Below are positions 13,553-24,195 of a stretch of DNA of 64,000 nucleotides, piece by piece; the first letter of the stretch is position 1; each line of letters opens with the position of its first letter. Position numbers and translations under genes: made by a program. The stretch lies in contig JACEFZ010011366.1 in the NCBI GenBank assembly GCA_014155875.1, positions 124,001-188,000 of the forward strand, written 5' to 3'. Source of the DNA: Cepaea nemoralis (Eukaryota > Mollusca > Gastropoda > Stylommatophora > Helicidae). The notes beneath the pieces are model-generated. The model was not told where the DNA came from. It did no database searches and was given only the letters and a program-made list of their open reading frames with translations.

Positions 13553-14300
13553 CTAGTAAATACCAGGTTGTGTTGGTTGTTGGTATAGCGACATTATAAG
13601 TGCTTGACGAAGTGTAGCTGGGCTATACCGTGTGAGGTGCAACCATTCTGGATTACAATTAAATGGGTACTGATGATGTCTCATGGGTATGTAATGACTA
13701 CCAACTAGAGCCTCTGGTTGGTGGCTAACAGGAGGTTGTGCTGGCACGTCGTTGTTGCTGAGAGTCGGATCCTTTCTGGGGAGAATAGGAATCATATCTT
13801 CGTAATTATTACCCTCCTGTGTGAAAGACGACGTATTTAACGGACTTGGTGTTGTGGTAGTGTCCCGTCTGGCTTGGATTTCAGGTGCAGTGGTTATGAG
13901 TGGTCTGCACACTTCTGTCCTATTGGTACTTGATGTGACGGGAGTATGTCGTCTGGCTTGAGTTTCAGGAGTAGCTAAAAGTGTCCGGCGCGATCCCGTA
14001 TTGGATGTATGGTATGTCCGTTCTGGATATTTTAAATTCTTGGCGAGAAAACTGGTGCCCAATGTAGATAAATGTATTTGATCCTTGTAAAGACTCTTTT
14101 TTGGTGCACCAGCCTGTGAAGTGAATGATGCTGTATTGTTGATGAATTGTATCTTGTTTTGAGAACAGAACTTCTGCAACATGTTGTTATTTATATCAGC
14201 TAGACGGCGCTGGTGTCCATAACTCGGTGATATGATGGAGGAGAAGAAAATGGATGAGTTAGGAAAAGTGTGACGTAATCCGTTAGCTGTCCATGTATTC
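13553..14300 (-). pseudogene. LINE ORF1 fragment with SGNH-type esterase C-terminus
   Basis: The frame open from about 14300 to 13553 contains IFFSSIISPSYGHQRR, then FCSQNKIQFINN, then the block KDQIHLSTLGTSFLAKNL. The D-x-I-H-L box before G-T-x-x-L-A matches block V of SGNH/GDSL hydrolases, which holds the catalytic Asp and His. The N-terminal catalytic Ser block is missing because the element is truncated. After the esterase part follows a Thr/Pro/Arg-rich tail of about 100 residues. Bases 13173-13552 between ORF1 and the endonuclease hold no further ORF. Confidence 0.65.
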
Positions 14301-15060
14301 TATAATAAAATTCCTGTTACTTAATGACTTTCCCTCATAATTGTGTAAATAACTGTGTTTATAATTGTGTATAAAAGAGCATAATTGCCTATATAATTGT
14401 GAATATAAATTTGAATGTATGTATGTATGTAACACTGTATATATTTATGTATGTAATTCAAGTACTTGTGCATATTACAGAGTAACTGGATATAAATTTA
14501 TCTATATAACTGTGTGTATAAAATTGTGCATATAATTGTGTATATTATTTTAATATAATTGTGTACATAACTTTGAATATAATTGTGTATATAATTGTGT
14601 ATATAATCGTGTATATAATTGTGTATATATTTGTGTACATAATTGTGTACATAATTGTGTATATAATTGTCATATAATTGTGTATATAATTGTCATATAA
14701 TTGTGTATATAATTGTGTACATAATTGTGTATATAATTGTCATATAATTGTGTATATAATTGTGTACATAATTGTGTATATAATTGTCATATAATTGTGT
14801 ATATAATTGTCATATAATTGTGTATATAATTGTCATATAATTATGTATATAATTGTCATATAATTGTGTATATAATTGTCATATAATTATGTATATAATT
14901 GTCATATAATTGTGTATATAATTGTATATATAATTGTGTATATAATTGTCATATAATTGTGTATATAATTGTCATATAATTATGTATATAATTGTCATAT
15001 AATTGTGTATATAATTGTCATATAATTGTGTATATAACTGTGTATATACCCTTGTACATA
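14300..15060. repeat. AT-rich ATAATTGTGTAT-type minisatellite
   Basis: Degenerate tandem copies of a 12-bp unit (ATAATTGTGTAT), often alternating with TATAATTGTCAT to form about 23-bp composite units. It continues past the LINE fragment at 15222-15270. It is likely the pre-insertion sequence interrupted by the LINE pieces on both sides. Confidence 0.9.
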
Positions 15061-15222
15061 CATTGACACCTTGTCGTCTTGATAGTTTGTTACATTGTGC
15101 TTCAAAAAGGCATAATAACTATAACCCATGGCGGTAGCGAGTGTGACTGATAAAGCCAATTCGTGCTGTAAATATTCGTCCACAGTGGATGCATGTGAAC
15201 ACATGGTAATTTCCACCATAGT
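15061..15222 (-). mobile_element. 3' fragment of the C2H2-tailed LINE family
   Basis: On the minus strand it reads the terminal zinc finger of the LINE at 42963-44406 (CIHCGRIFTARIGLISH then R-Y-R-H-G and a stop), followed by the same 3' UTR (GCCTTTTTGAAGCACAATGT) and the end AAGGTGTCAATG. It is a 5'-truncated insertion of about 160 bp, diverged by several substitutions from the two longer copies. Confidence 0.85.
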
Positions 15223-15358
15223 TATGTATATAATTGTGTATATAACTTTATGTAATTTTATGTATAATTGTGTATGTCCTGTGCCATCACAAACCACTAC
15301 ATATCATGCCATCACAAACCACTACATATCAGGATAAAGAATAGTAGACTATGTGTGA

Positions 15359-15434
15359 ATAAGTGAGTGAGTGAGTGAGTGAGTGAATGAGTGAGTGAGT
15401 GAGTGAGTGAGTGAGTGAGTGAGTGAGTGAGTGA
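15359..15434. repeat. (GTGA)n microsatellite
   Basis: About 19 near-perfect tetranucleotide copies with one A interruption. Just before it, CATCACAAACCACTACATATC is nearly duplicated in tandem at 15286-15330. Confidence 0.95.
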
Positions 15435-16090
15435 ATTTCAGAACATGAGAACATATCTATACAAATAATCATATAATTCAGACAAAAGGGAAGATCTTTT
15501 AAAAGGACAAATATCATTAGCAAAGGCAGCGTGTGGGGTTATGTATCTGGCAGTTCTGTTCAAACAACTTCAGGAATTACACAAAATTGTAAACACTTGT
15601 GGTACCAGGGCAATGAACAAGCTGTATTTATTTTTATTTAATACTTGAGCACACACATGTATTGTATTTTCTACGGATAAATGTATTCTTGATGTTAAAC
15701 AGCTCATGAAAAATGTGACATGGTTACAGAGTCTCTCAAATTCACACAATTTTGTTAAAATGGTCATCACTGATGGAAAAATTCTGTTTATTTGCCCTTT
15801 ATACCAACTCTACAACTGTGAACTTATATTCTTAAATCATTAGTGACTTGAGAATGGTTACGAAATCTGGAGAAACCTGGTCACAATCATGTCTGATACA
15901 TCAGAACCAAGAAATTAAATTGTTTGTTGTTTAAAGAATTCTAGAGAACTAAACTAGGGGAGAGAAACTATTGACACCATGATCATGGCAAAGATTATAT
16001 TTTGTTACTGATAATAATTCTGATGAATGGCAAAAACATCTTCAAAATAAATTATCTCAATTAACACCAACCTGAAATCCCGTTTCTTAC
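15435..16090. other. Unique intronic sequence downstream of exon 7
   Basis: No repeat, ORF or further exon recognised. It is the first place to look for the next exon of the FNIII gene, which should enter with 2 nt. Confidence 0.5.
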
Positions 16091-16218
16091 CTGGCACAGC
16101 GTCAGCTGGGTCAATCTGAAATGAGATCTCAGACTCTACCAGATCACCCTGGGTTCCAATGGCTTTCATGTTCACTATGTATCTTGTATTAGGACTGAGG
16201 TAACCGACCCTTACGATT
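16091..16218 (-). CDS. FNIII exon 7 (end of domain III)
   Basis: 128 nt, acceptor ATAATTTTAG and donor GTAAGA, both strong. It enters with 1 nt (Arg with exon 6), reads 42 codons and leaves 1 nt. V-G-Y-L-S-P-N-T-R-Y-I-V-N-M-K-A-I-G is a textbook FNIII E-to-F segment (L-x-P-x-T-x-Y). The segment ends DPADAVP. The next exon should enter with 2 nt; I could not find it in 15.4-16.0 kb, so it is probably left of the window or beyond the LINE and satellite at 3.7-14.3 kb. Confidence 0.85.
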
Positions 16219-16481
16219 CTAAAATTATACCAACAAAGATTAATTAGGAAGCACTCTGGGTGCAGAATAAACAGTAATAAAACAACGAGGATACAATCTG
16301 GCTCATTATCAATAACACAGAAGGTAAAACATAGAAGGCTGTGGCATGCATGAGTGTCAATCATTAAATTAATAAGCCAACAGAAATTTTGATGAATATG
16401 TTGCCCTAGCATGCTGCGGTTTGTGGTAATGAGAGCGCAGATTGACTGCCTCCGAAAGTGCCTTCAACTGGACAGATCTTC

Positions 16482-19015
16482 AACAGGTAGTCAGAGAAGG
16501 GCTTCTGTATAAGTCTGTTGCACAATAGTGCAGGTAGTCAAAGGAAAGCTTCTGTATAAGTCTATGGCACAATAGTGCAGGTAGTCAGAGAAGGGCTTCT
16601 GTATATGTCTATGGCAAAATAGTGCAGGTAGTCAGAGAAGGCCTTCTGTAGACGTCTGTTGCACAATAGTGCAGGTAGTCAGAGAAGGGCTTCTGTATAA
16701 GTCTATGGCACAATAGTGCAGGTAGTCAGAGAAGGGCTTCTGTATAAGTCTATGGCACAATAGTGCAGGTAGTCAGAGAAGGGCTTCTGTATAAGTCTAT
16801 GGCACAATAGTGCAGGTAGTAAGAGAAGGGCTTCTGTATAAATCTGTTGCACAATAGTGCAGGTAGTCAAAGGAAAGCTTCTGTATAAGTCTATGGCAAA
16901 ATAGTGCAGGTAGTCAGAGAAGGGCTTCTGTATAAGTCTGTTGCACAATAGTGCAGGTAGTCAGAGAAGGGCTTCTGTATAAGTCTATGGCATAATAGTG
17001 CAGGTAGTCAGAGAAGGGCTTCTGTATAAGTCTGTTGCACAATAGTGCAGGTAGTCAGAGAAGGGCTTCTGTATAAGTCTATGGCAAAATAGTGCAGGTA
17101 GTCAGAGAAGGGCTTCTGTATATGTCTATGGCAAAATAGTGCAGGTAGTCAGAGAAGGGCTTCTGTATAAGTCTATGGCACAATAGTGCAGGTAGTCAGA
17201 GAAGGTCTTCTGTATATGTCTATGGCACAATAGTGCAGGTAGTCAAAGGAAAGCTTCTGTATAAGTCTATGGCACAATAGTGCAGGTAGTCAGAGAAGGG
17301 CTTCTGTATAAGTCTGTTGCACAATAGTGCAGGTAGTCAAAGGAAAGCTTCTGTATAAGTCTATGGCACAATAGTGCAGGTAGTCAGAAAAGGGCTTCTG
17401 TATAAGTCTATGGCACAATAGTGCAGGTAGTCAAAGGAAAGCTTCTGTATAAGTCTATGTCAAAATAGTGCAGGTAGTCAGAGAAGGGCTTCTGTATATG
17501 TCTATGGCAAAATAGTGCAGGTAGTCAGAGAAGGGCTTCTGTATATGTCTGTTGCACAATAGTGCAGGTAGTCAGAAAAGGGCTTCTGTATAAGTCTATG
17601 GCACAATAGTGCAGGTAGTCAGAGAAGGGCTTCTGTATAAGTCTATGGCACAATAGTGCAGGTAGTCAAAGAAAAGCTTCTGTATAAGTCTATGTCAAAA
17701 TAGTGCAGGTAGTCAGAGAAGGGCTTCTGTATATGTCTATGGCAAAATAGTGCAGGTAGTCAGAGAAGGGCTTCTGTATAAGTCTATGGCACAATAGTGC
17801 AGGTAGTCAGAGAAGGGCTTCTGTATAAGTCTATGGCAAAATAGTGCAGGTAGTCAGAGAAGGGCTTCTGTATATGTCTATGGAAAAATAGTGCAGGTAG
17901 TCAGAGAAGGGCTTCTGTATAAGTCTATGGCACAATAGTGCAGGTAGTCAGAGAAGGGCTTCTGTATAAGTCTATGGCACAATAGTGCAGGTAGTCAAAT
18001 GAAAGCTTCTGTATAAGTCTATGTCAAAATAGTGCAGGTAGTCAGAGAAGGGCTTCTGTATAAGTCTGTTGCACAATAGTGCAGGTATTCAAAGGAACGC
18101 TTCTGTATAAGTCTATGGCACAATAGTGCAGGTAGTCAGAGAAGGGCTTCTGTATACGTCTATGGCAATATAGTGCAGGTAGTCAGAGAAGGGCTTCTGT
18201 ATAAGTCTATGGCAAAATAGTGCAGGTAGTCAGAGAAGGGCTTCTGTATAAGTCTGTTGCACAATAGTGCAGGTAGTCAAAGGAAAGCTTCTGTATAAGT
18301 CTATGGCACAATAGTGCAGGTAGTCAGAGAAGGGCTTCTGTATAAGTCTGTTGCACAATAGTGCAGGTAGTCAAAGGAAAGCTTCTGTATAAGTCTATGG
18401 CACAATAGTGCAGGTAGTCAGAGAAGGGCTTCTGTATAAGTCTATGGCACAATAGTGCAGGTAGTCAAAGGAAAGCTTCTGTATAAGTCTATGTCAAAAT
18501 AGTGCAGGTAGTCAGAGAAGGGCTTCTGTATATGTCTATGGCAAAATAGTGCAGGTGGTCAGAGAAGGGCTTCTGTATAAGTCTATGGCAAAATAGTGCA
18601 GGTAGTCAGAGAAGGGCTTCTGTATATGTCTATGGCAAAATAGTGCAGGTAGTCAGAGAAGGGCTTCTGTATATGTCTATGGCAAAATAGTGCAGGTAGT
18701 CAGAGAAGGGCTTCTGTATAAGTCTATGGCACAATAGTGCAGGTAGTCAGAGAAGGGCTTCTGTATAAGTCTGTTGCACAATAGTGCAGGTAGTCAAAGG
18801 AAAGCTTCTGTATAAGTCTATGGCAAAATAGTGCAGGTAGTCAGAGAAGGGCTTCTGTATATGTCTATGGCAAAATAGTGCAGGTAGTCAAAAGAACGCT
18901 TCTGTATAAGTCTATGGCACAATAGTGCAGGTAGTCAGAGAAGGGCTTCTGGATAGTTCTATGGCACAATAGTGTAGATAGTCAGAGAAAGGCTTCTGTA
19001 CAAGTCTCTGGCACA
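16482..19015. repeat. 47-bp minisatellite, about 53 copies
   Basis: Unit of 47 bp containing GGTAGTCAGAGAAGGGCTTC and TGTATAAGTCTATGGCACAA. Two common variants alternate: TCAGAGAAGGG versus TCAAAGGAAAG, and CTATGGCACA versus CTGTTGCACA. Copies are 90 percent or more alike, with no unique spacers. It lies in intron 6, 260 bp from exon 7. Confidence 0.95.
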
Positions 19016-19175
19016 AGACCAGCAAACAAGTTACAATACAACTTTTGAGAACGTGCATCGTTCCTGGGGCAACACACGGATGTCAGACATGGATCATTCT
19101 GCAATCAATAAAGAAACAAGCCCATGTTATCGTACTAAAATATTACATAAGCATTATTATAATACCATAGGAAAT

Positions 19176-19590
19176 GAAGAAGATCAATAACGACATTCTC
19201 CCAGATCTGAACATCGAAGTCAACTGAGAATACCACAATTCACGAAGACGATCAATACCGACATTCTCCCAGATCTGAACATCGAATTCAACTGAGAATA
19301 CCACAAGTCACGAACAAGATCAATACCAACATTCTCCAAGATCTGAACATCGAAGGCAACTGAGAATATCACAAGTCATGATGAAGATCAATACCGACAT
19401 TCTCCAAGATCTGAACATCGAATTCAACTGAGAATATCACAAGTCATGAAGAAGATCAATATCGACATTCTACCCCACATTCTACCAGATTTGAACATCG
19501 AAGTCAACTGAGAATATCACAGGTCATGTAGAAGATAAATACTGACATTCTACCAGATCTGAACATCGAATTTAACTGGCTAATACACAA
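19176..19590. repeat. 68-bp tandem repeat, about six copies
   Basis: GATCAATACCGACATTCT recurs at about 19183, 19251, 19319, 19387 and 19455, exactly 68 bp apart, then after 80 bp because of a 12-bp duplication (CATTCTACCCCA). Each unit contains AGATCTGAACATCGAA. Confidence 0.92.
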
Positions 19591-19830
19591 TCTCATGTCT
19601 CTGAAACTAAAACACTTTAGCTATAGTAAGCACACCAGCAGCTTAGAAAGAACAATCATGAAAGGCATGCATCTGGGGGAAAATAGACATAAATCGACCA
19701 GCACAAATGTTGACACGGGACGCAAGAGACACCTTCAGCATGAACATACATGGGCCGAGGGAATTTGCCGGGGACCCAGAGCCTTTCCTGTCGGATGTGA
19801 TGGAACGATTGCAGTTGACCTCTAACTGAT
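19590..19830 (+). pseudogene. Possible LINE C-terminal remnant
   Basis: The plus frame reads LKHFSY then SSLERTIMKGMHLG, which resembles the tail motif KYFGHL-RHESLERTIMLG of the LINE fragment at 51040-51545. Beyond it the sequence is not recognisable. Short match only, so weak. Bases 19830-20105 show nothing further. Confidence 0.35.
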
Positions 19831-20397
19831 TTACAGTATGATAAGATTCTAATATCTGGAGTTTGAGAAAGTACATAATAAGAGTTATCTAAAATGTAGA
19901 TATACAGAAGAATGATGCGGACATTCACAATCACAAGGATATATTTGATCAGAGGTGTTCAGTGTTCACTCAGTGTTGCCATGGTGATACAGCAGCTAAA
20001 GTTTGAAAACTTTCACTCTCCTTTGCGTTACCACTGATTGGCTTCTTGTTGGCTTGATTGATAGTTGTTTTGGTTGCTTGATTGTTTGCTTGGGTGGTTG
20101 GTCAGTCAATAATTTCGTAGACAATAGATAAATGTAGGAAAGATGTTACCTCCTCTATAGATTTAGATAATAGATAATGTAGGACAGATGTTATCTCCGA
20201 TACAGTTAGGGATAATAGATAAATGTAGGAAATATGTCATCTCCCCTATAGTGATAAAAAATACATAACTATGGAAATAATGTTATCTCTCCTATAGTGA
20301 TAGATAATAGATAAATGAATAAAAGATGGTATTTATTCTATAGTGATAGATAATAGATAAATGTTGGAAAGATGATATCACCCCTATAGTTATGGAT

Positions 20398-20570
20398 GGC
20401 CAAACAAGAACACTACGCAGGAAGCCAAAGAAGATTGATAAACCAACACAGAACTGGCGTCGTTAGCCGCTACACGCTGCGGGATTTGCTGAGGAGGGGA
20501 TCCGAGCACTTATGGACTGAATGGTTCGATGTGCAATGAGGATGATCTGTCGACTAACTAACTAACTAAC
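20398..20570 (+). mobile_element. 5'-truncated 3' end of the RT-RNase H LINE (family of 61958-64000)
   Basis: 173 bp encoding the C-terminus (AKQEHYAGSQRRLINQ to HLWTEWFDVQ, stop) and the tail (CTAA)n. It is almost identical to the 3' end of the element at 61958. Target-site duplication TAGTTATGGAT at 20387-20397 and 20571-20581. A textbook target-primed insertion into the 46-bp array. Confidence 0.95.
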
Positions 20571-20711
20571 TAGTTATGGATAATAGATAAATGTAGGAAA
20601 GAAGTTATCTCCCCTAGAGTGATAGATAAAAGATAAACGTCATATAGATGTTATCTCCCCTATAGTGATAGATAAAAGATACGGGTAGAACAAATGTTAT
20701 CTCCCTGTAGT

Positions 20712-21206
20712 CACCATACAGTGGATACCATCCCATAGTGGAGTACCCGGAAACGACAAAGCTGACCAATTGGCTAAGGAAGGAGCCAAAGAAGAACAGC
20801 CTGATGTGCCCGTTACATACCACCAAAAGAAAAGAATGATCAAATCAGTCAGAAAGCCACCAAAACCTGCTCAAGATGACTACCACGTTATGGACAGACC
20901 AGAACAAGTCATTATTCTGCGCCTCAGAACAGGACACAATTGATTACGCAACCACATGTATACAAAATTCAAGATTGGTGAAACAGCCATGTGCACATGT
21001 GGATTGGCCTTGCAGACAGCAGAGCACATTCTCCAAGACTACCCAAAATATAACATATCTAGGCAAACCTTCTGGCCTAGAGAGACGACAGTGGAAGATA
21101 AACTCTATGGACCACTGTGTGAACTGAAAAAGACAGTTAAATTCACACAAGAGACAACATTGCAGATATAGACATATTTCAAGCGAACGAAAGAAGAAGA
21201 AGAAGA
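20712..21206 (+). mobile_element. LINE 3' fragment: RNase H end plus Cys/His tail, (GAA)n tail
   Basis: Flanked by the 13-bp duplication ATCTCCCTGTAGT (20699-20711 and 21207-21219). Codes for QWIPSHSGVPGNDKADQLAK (RNase H last motif with His and Asp), then after a shift near 20940 GETAMCTCGLALQTAEHIL (CxC...EHIL, the usual C-terminal CCHC-like motif of RNase H-bearing LINEs). It ends in AAGAAGAAGAAG. 5'-truncated inside RNase H. Confidence 0.92.
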
Positions 21207-21307
21207 ATCTCCCTGTAGTAATAGATGAAAGATAAATGGAGGAAAGATTTTCTCTCCCCTATAGTGACAGATAATAGATAAATGTAGGAAAGATGTTATC
21301 ACTCTTA

Positions 21308-21691
21308 CCGGAGGGGAGAACTTGAGACTTGCAATTAAATGATCTGCCCTTGCCTACATCAAGTCCTTATGAGGACTGGACATGACCGGGGCTAGCCCCG
21401 ATGAGAATAACACAAGAAACGACAAGCAGTTAGCAGTACTAACAGAGAAAAGAAGCCAAAAAAACGAGAGAATGCAGGCCCAGTAGGCCCAACCAAGGAC
21501 CGGTCTTTACCAGGACCAGCACAAAACAAATCTATCCCGACGAACAGAGCGGAACCAATAAAACTAGTAGGAATTAGGACTAACAACCCACACAACCACG
21601 GCTCTCAACAATAACCACAGCTGATGAAGCAGGTTAGACGAGGCCGAATTTGGAATTTTGTGTGTGTGGAAAATTGGAATTGGAATTGGAA
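21308..21691 (+). mobile_element. Unclassified retroposon with (TTGGAA)n tail
   Basis: 384 bp with a 12-bp target duplication TTATCACTCTTA (21296-21307 and 21692-21703) and a 3' tail of TTGGAATTGGAATTGGAA. No ORF or tRNA-like head. It could be the 3' UTR of an unseen LINE or a short non-autonomous relative. It contains a GGGGCTAGCCCC palindrome at about 21390. Confidence 0.85.
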
Positions 21692-21791
21692 TTATCACTC
21701 TTATAGTTAAGGATAATAGATACATGTAGGAAAGACGTTATCTTCCCTATAGTGACATATAAAGATACATGTAGGAAAGATGTTATCTCCC

Positions 21792-21795
<4 letters not shown>

Positions 21796-21842
<47 letters not shown>

Positions 21843-21862
21843 CGCGTGCGTGCGTGAGAGAG
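21796..21862. repeat. (TG)n(CG)n microsatellite
   Basis: About 19 TG dinucleotides run into CGCGCGCGCG and then TGCG and GA repeats. The alternating purine-pyrimidine tract has Z-DNA potential. Confidence 0.95.
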
Positions 21863-22490
21863 AGAACAGAAACACAAAATCCGCAGATTAAGCAAACTGA
21901 TTTACCACTACGGCTAGGCATAAACATACATTTCTCCGTCCAATCTTCGTTGAATTCATGACAAGCGACATCTTCACATTTTCGATATTTTTACCATTTT
22001 TTGATTTTAGATCTTCCACATTCATGTTTATAGGCTTTAACGGTAAATTTGTATTTGAAAAAATCTAATTTCAACACAATACTACAGACTCTGCTAAACA
22101 GTTGTAACAGACGACAACATGACACCTTGCACACCCTGATTGGTCGACAAGGCTGGAATATGGGAACTTCATAACGTTTCGTTGTGAACTGAACAGGCAC
22201 ATTCGATAATATCTGAGCATAACAACGAGCAGAGTAAATTATCGCACGCTGACGGAGCGCTCCGAGTGTATGTTTGAAATAATTAAAATATATTAAATAA
22301 CGAGGCTTCGCGTGCCACTTTCTGACAGCTGGCGGGCCACAAGTGGTCCGCGGCCCGTGATTTGGGAACCTTTGTCATGTAATATGCTATTCCATATTTT
22401 TTGTGTGTTCTCATCTTTGATATTATCATTTTGAATGCCACTTGATTTTATGTATAATATGAACACATGTATATTACTGTAGAGTGAGTG
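21863..22490. other. Unique segment with a hAT-like terminal motif
   Basis: No ORF. At 22300-22374 the minus strand reads AAAGGTTCCCAAATCACGGG, then CCGCGGACCACTTGTGGCCC. The wording GGTTCCCAAA...GGGCC-CGGACCAC is typical of the ends of hAT-type DNA transposons. No second terminus or 8-bp duplication could be paired, so this is a weak call. Confidence 0.3.
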
Positions 22491-22509
22491 AAAGAGTGAG
22501 TGAGTATGA

Positions 22510-22564
<55 letters not shown>

Positions 22565-22620
22565 TGCGTGGTGTGCGTGTGTGCGTGTGTGCGTGTGTGG
22601 GAGCATCACTATTTTTACGT
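22490..22620. repeat. Microsatellite cluster GTGA / TG / GA
   Basis: Short GTGA run, TG run and a (GA)20-like run followed by GTGTGCGTG repeats. Confidence 0.9.
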
Positions 22621-22759
22621 TACACAATGTATATGTATAATTTGTTCTCAATTATTTATATGTTTGTGAGAATGCTCACGATAATCGTCAGTGTATATGT
22701 GTGTGTAAAGTGTGGGACTTTGTTCACATTAGTTTCAGTGATTATGCGAGGCATCATGT

Positions 22760-22777
22760 ATGTGTCTAGATGTGAGG

Positions 22778-22820
<43 letters not shown>

Positions 22821-23330
22821 AGTGTGGCGGATGTGTGTGTGGGATATATATGTGTGTGGCGATGTGTATGTGGGGGATGTGTGTAGGGGATGTGTGTGGG
22901 GGATCTGTGTGGGGATGTGAGTGTGTGTGTGGGGACTGTGTGGGTATGTGGGGGATGTGTGTGTGTGGATTGGGGGATGGGTGTGGGGGATGTGTGTATG
23001 GGTGGGGGACATGTGTGTGTGTGGGTGGGGGATGCATGTGTGGGCGCGCGATCTGTGAGTGGGTGGTTGGTGAGTGGGTGGGTGATGAGATGTGTGGGTT
23101 AGGGATGTAGGTATGTGGGTGGAAGATGTGTGGGTGGGTGGGGGAATATGTGGGAGGGTGGAGGATGTGTTTATGTGTCTGAGGGATGTGTGGTGGGGGA
23201 TGTGTGTGTGGCTGGGGATGTGTGGTTGCGGGATATGTGTTTGAGTGGGTGGGAGTGTGGGGATGCTTATTGGGTAGTGGGAATGCGTGGTTTTGGTGGG
23301 TGGGGGATGTGTGTGGGTATCATACACTAT
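22760..23330. repeat. GT/GGG-rich strand-asymmetric low-complexity tract
   Basis: (TG)n at 22779-22818 passes into about 500 bp of degenerate GGGGGATGTGTGTG repeats. The plus strand is nearly without C. Runs of four to five G every 10-20 bp give G-quadruplex potential. Open frames on either strand here are composition artefacts. Confidence 0.9.
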
Positions 23331-23349
23331 TGATGAACAAAAGATGAGT

Positions 23350-23588
23350 CTCTGTGGCGAAGTGGTCAAGCCGTTTGACTCGTGCTCTGAAGGTTGTGGG
23401 TTCGATTCCGGGCCGCGTCCCTCGGTTTACGAGTTAAATGTTTCGGAGACTCCTGTGGGTCGTCGCTAAAAGCTACGGAGTTCGTGCTTTGTGCGACGCT
23501 TTCCGTGCTGCTGAAAGAGACCGAGCCATAAGGGATAAAATCCGGTGCAATGAAGTCGACCCTGTCGACTTTTAAGCGACTTTTTTTT
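23350..23588 (+). mobile_element. tRNA-derived SINE, copy 1
   Basis: The head has RNA polymerase III box A TGGCGAAGTGG (23355-23365) and box B GGTTCGATTCC (23399-23409), 34 bp apart as in tRNAs. The body (ACGGAGTTCGTGCTTTGTGC) is followed by a T8 end. The 11-bp duplication AAAAGATGAGT flanks it (23339-23349 and 23589-23599). It is not a functional tRNA: the acceptor stem does not close and the unit continues for 170 bp. Confidence 0.92.
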
Positions 23589-24195
23589 AAAAGATGAGTG
23601 ATTGGAAGGGCCAAATGTAAGTCGAGTCTGTGTGCCCAATTTGTGACTCTTTGAAAATACAATTCAGTCAATCAATCAATCTCTATAGCGACAGATAGAA
23701 GATAAATGTAGAAAAGATGTTATCTCTCCTGTAGTAACACATAATAGATAAATGTAGGACAGATGGTATCTCCCCTATAGTGACGATAACAGATTAATGT
23801 AGGAAATGTGGTATCTCACCTATAGTTATAGTTGAAAGATAAATATAGAAAAGATGTCATGTGCCTTATACTTATGGTTAATAGATAAATGTGGGAAATA
23901 TGTTATCTCCCCTATAGTGATAGATAATAGATAAATGTAGGACATATGGTATCTCCCCTCTGGTGATAAATAATGGATAAATATGCGAATGATGTTATCT
24001 TCCCTGTAGTGACAGATAATTGTCGACATTGTCTATAGTCCTTTTGGCTTAGATCAAAGTGTAGAATTTACTGTACTTGGTCTAGCCAGAGATCTCACTG
24101 ATCATCAAACTTCCCCTTTCTGTGTTGGTTTGATGGCTTCCTCTGGGGGAAATTTTTTTTATCGCAAGAGGTGGTATCATATATAAAATTGGAGT

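Larger units (their letters stand above)
10019..14300 (-). mobile_element. CR1/L2-clade non-LTR retrotransposon, 5'-truncated
   Basis: Read on the minus strand the order is ORF1 3' part (SGNH/GDSL esterase), apurinic endonuclease, reverse transcriptase, C-terminal region, then a 3' UTR ending AATAAAGACTTATTATT with a (TTA)n tail at 10019-10052. Short 3' microsatellite tails and an esterase-bearing ORF1 are known for CR1-like LINEs. The 5' end is lost in the AT-rich repeat near 14300. At least three frame breaks (about 12085-12110 in a T run, and two near 10757-10790) make it inactive as read. It sits about 95 bp from the end of the 39-bp array. Confidence 0.88.
20105..24019. repeat. 46-bp minisatellite, left part, broken by insertions
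   Basis: Unit of 46 bp (GATAATAGATAAATGTAGGA then AAGATGTTATCTCCCCTATAGTGACA). Present at 20130-20397, 20571-20711, 21207-21307, 21692-21796, 23680-24019 and again at 27063-27380. The pieces resume in register after each insertion, so this was one array before the retroposons landed. Confidence 0.92.

Noticed and set aside
16482..19015. CRISPR-like direct repeats of 47 bp
   Set aside because: There are no unique spacers, copies vary in two allelic forms, no cas genes are near, and the context is eukaryotic.
22656..23369. 237-codon His/Thr/Pro-rich frame
   Set aside because: Pure reading of a GT/CA low-complexity tract; no conserved domain or codon signal.
23355..23409. tRNA gene
   Set aside because: Boxes A and B are good, but the acceptor stem is not closed, the unit continues as a 239-bp SINE with target duplications, and a second copy exists.
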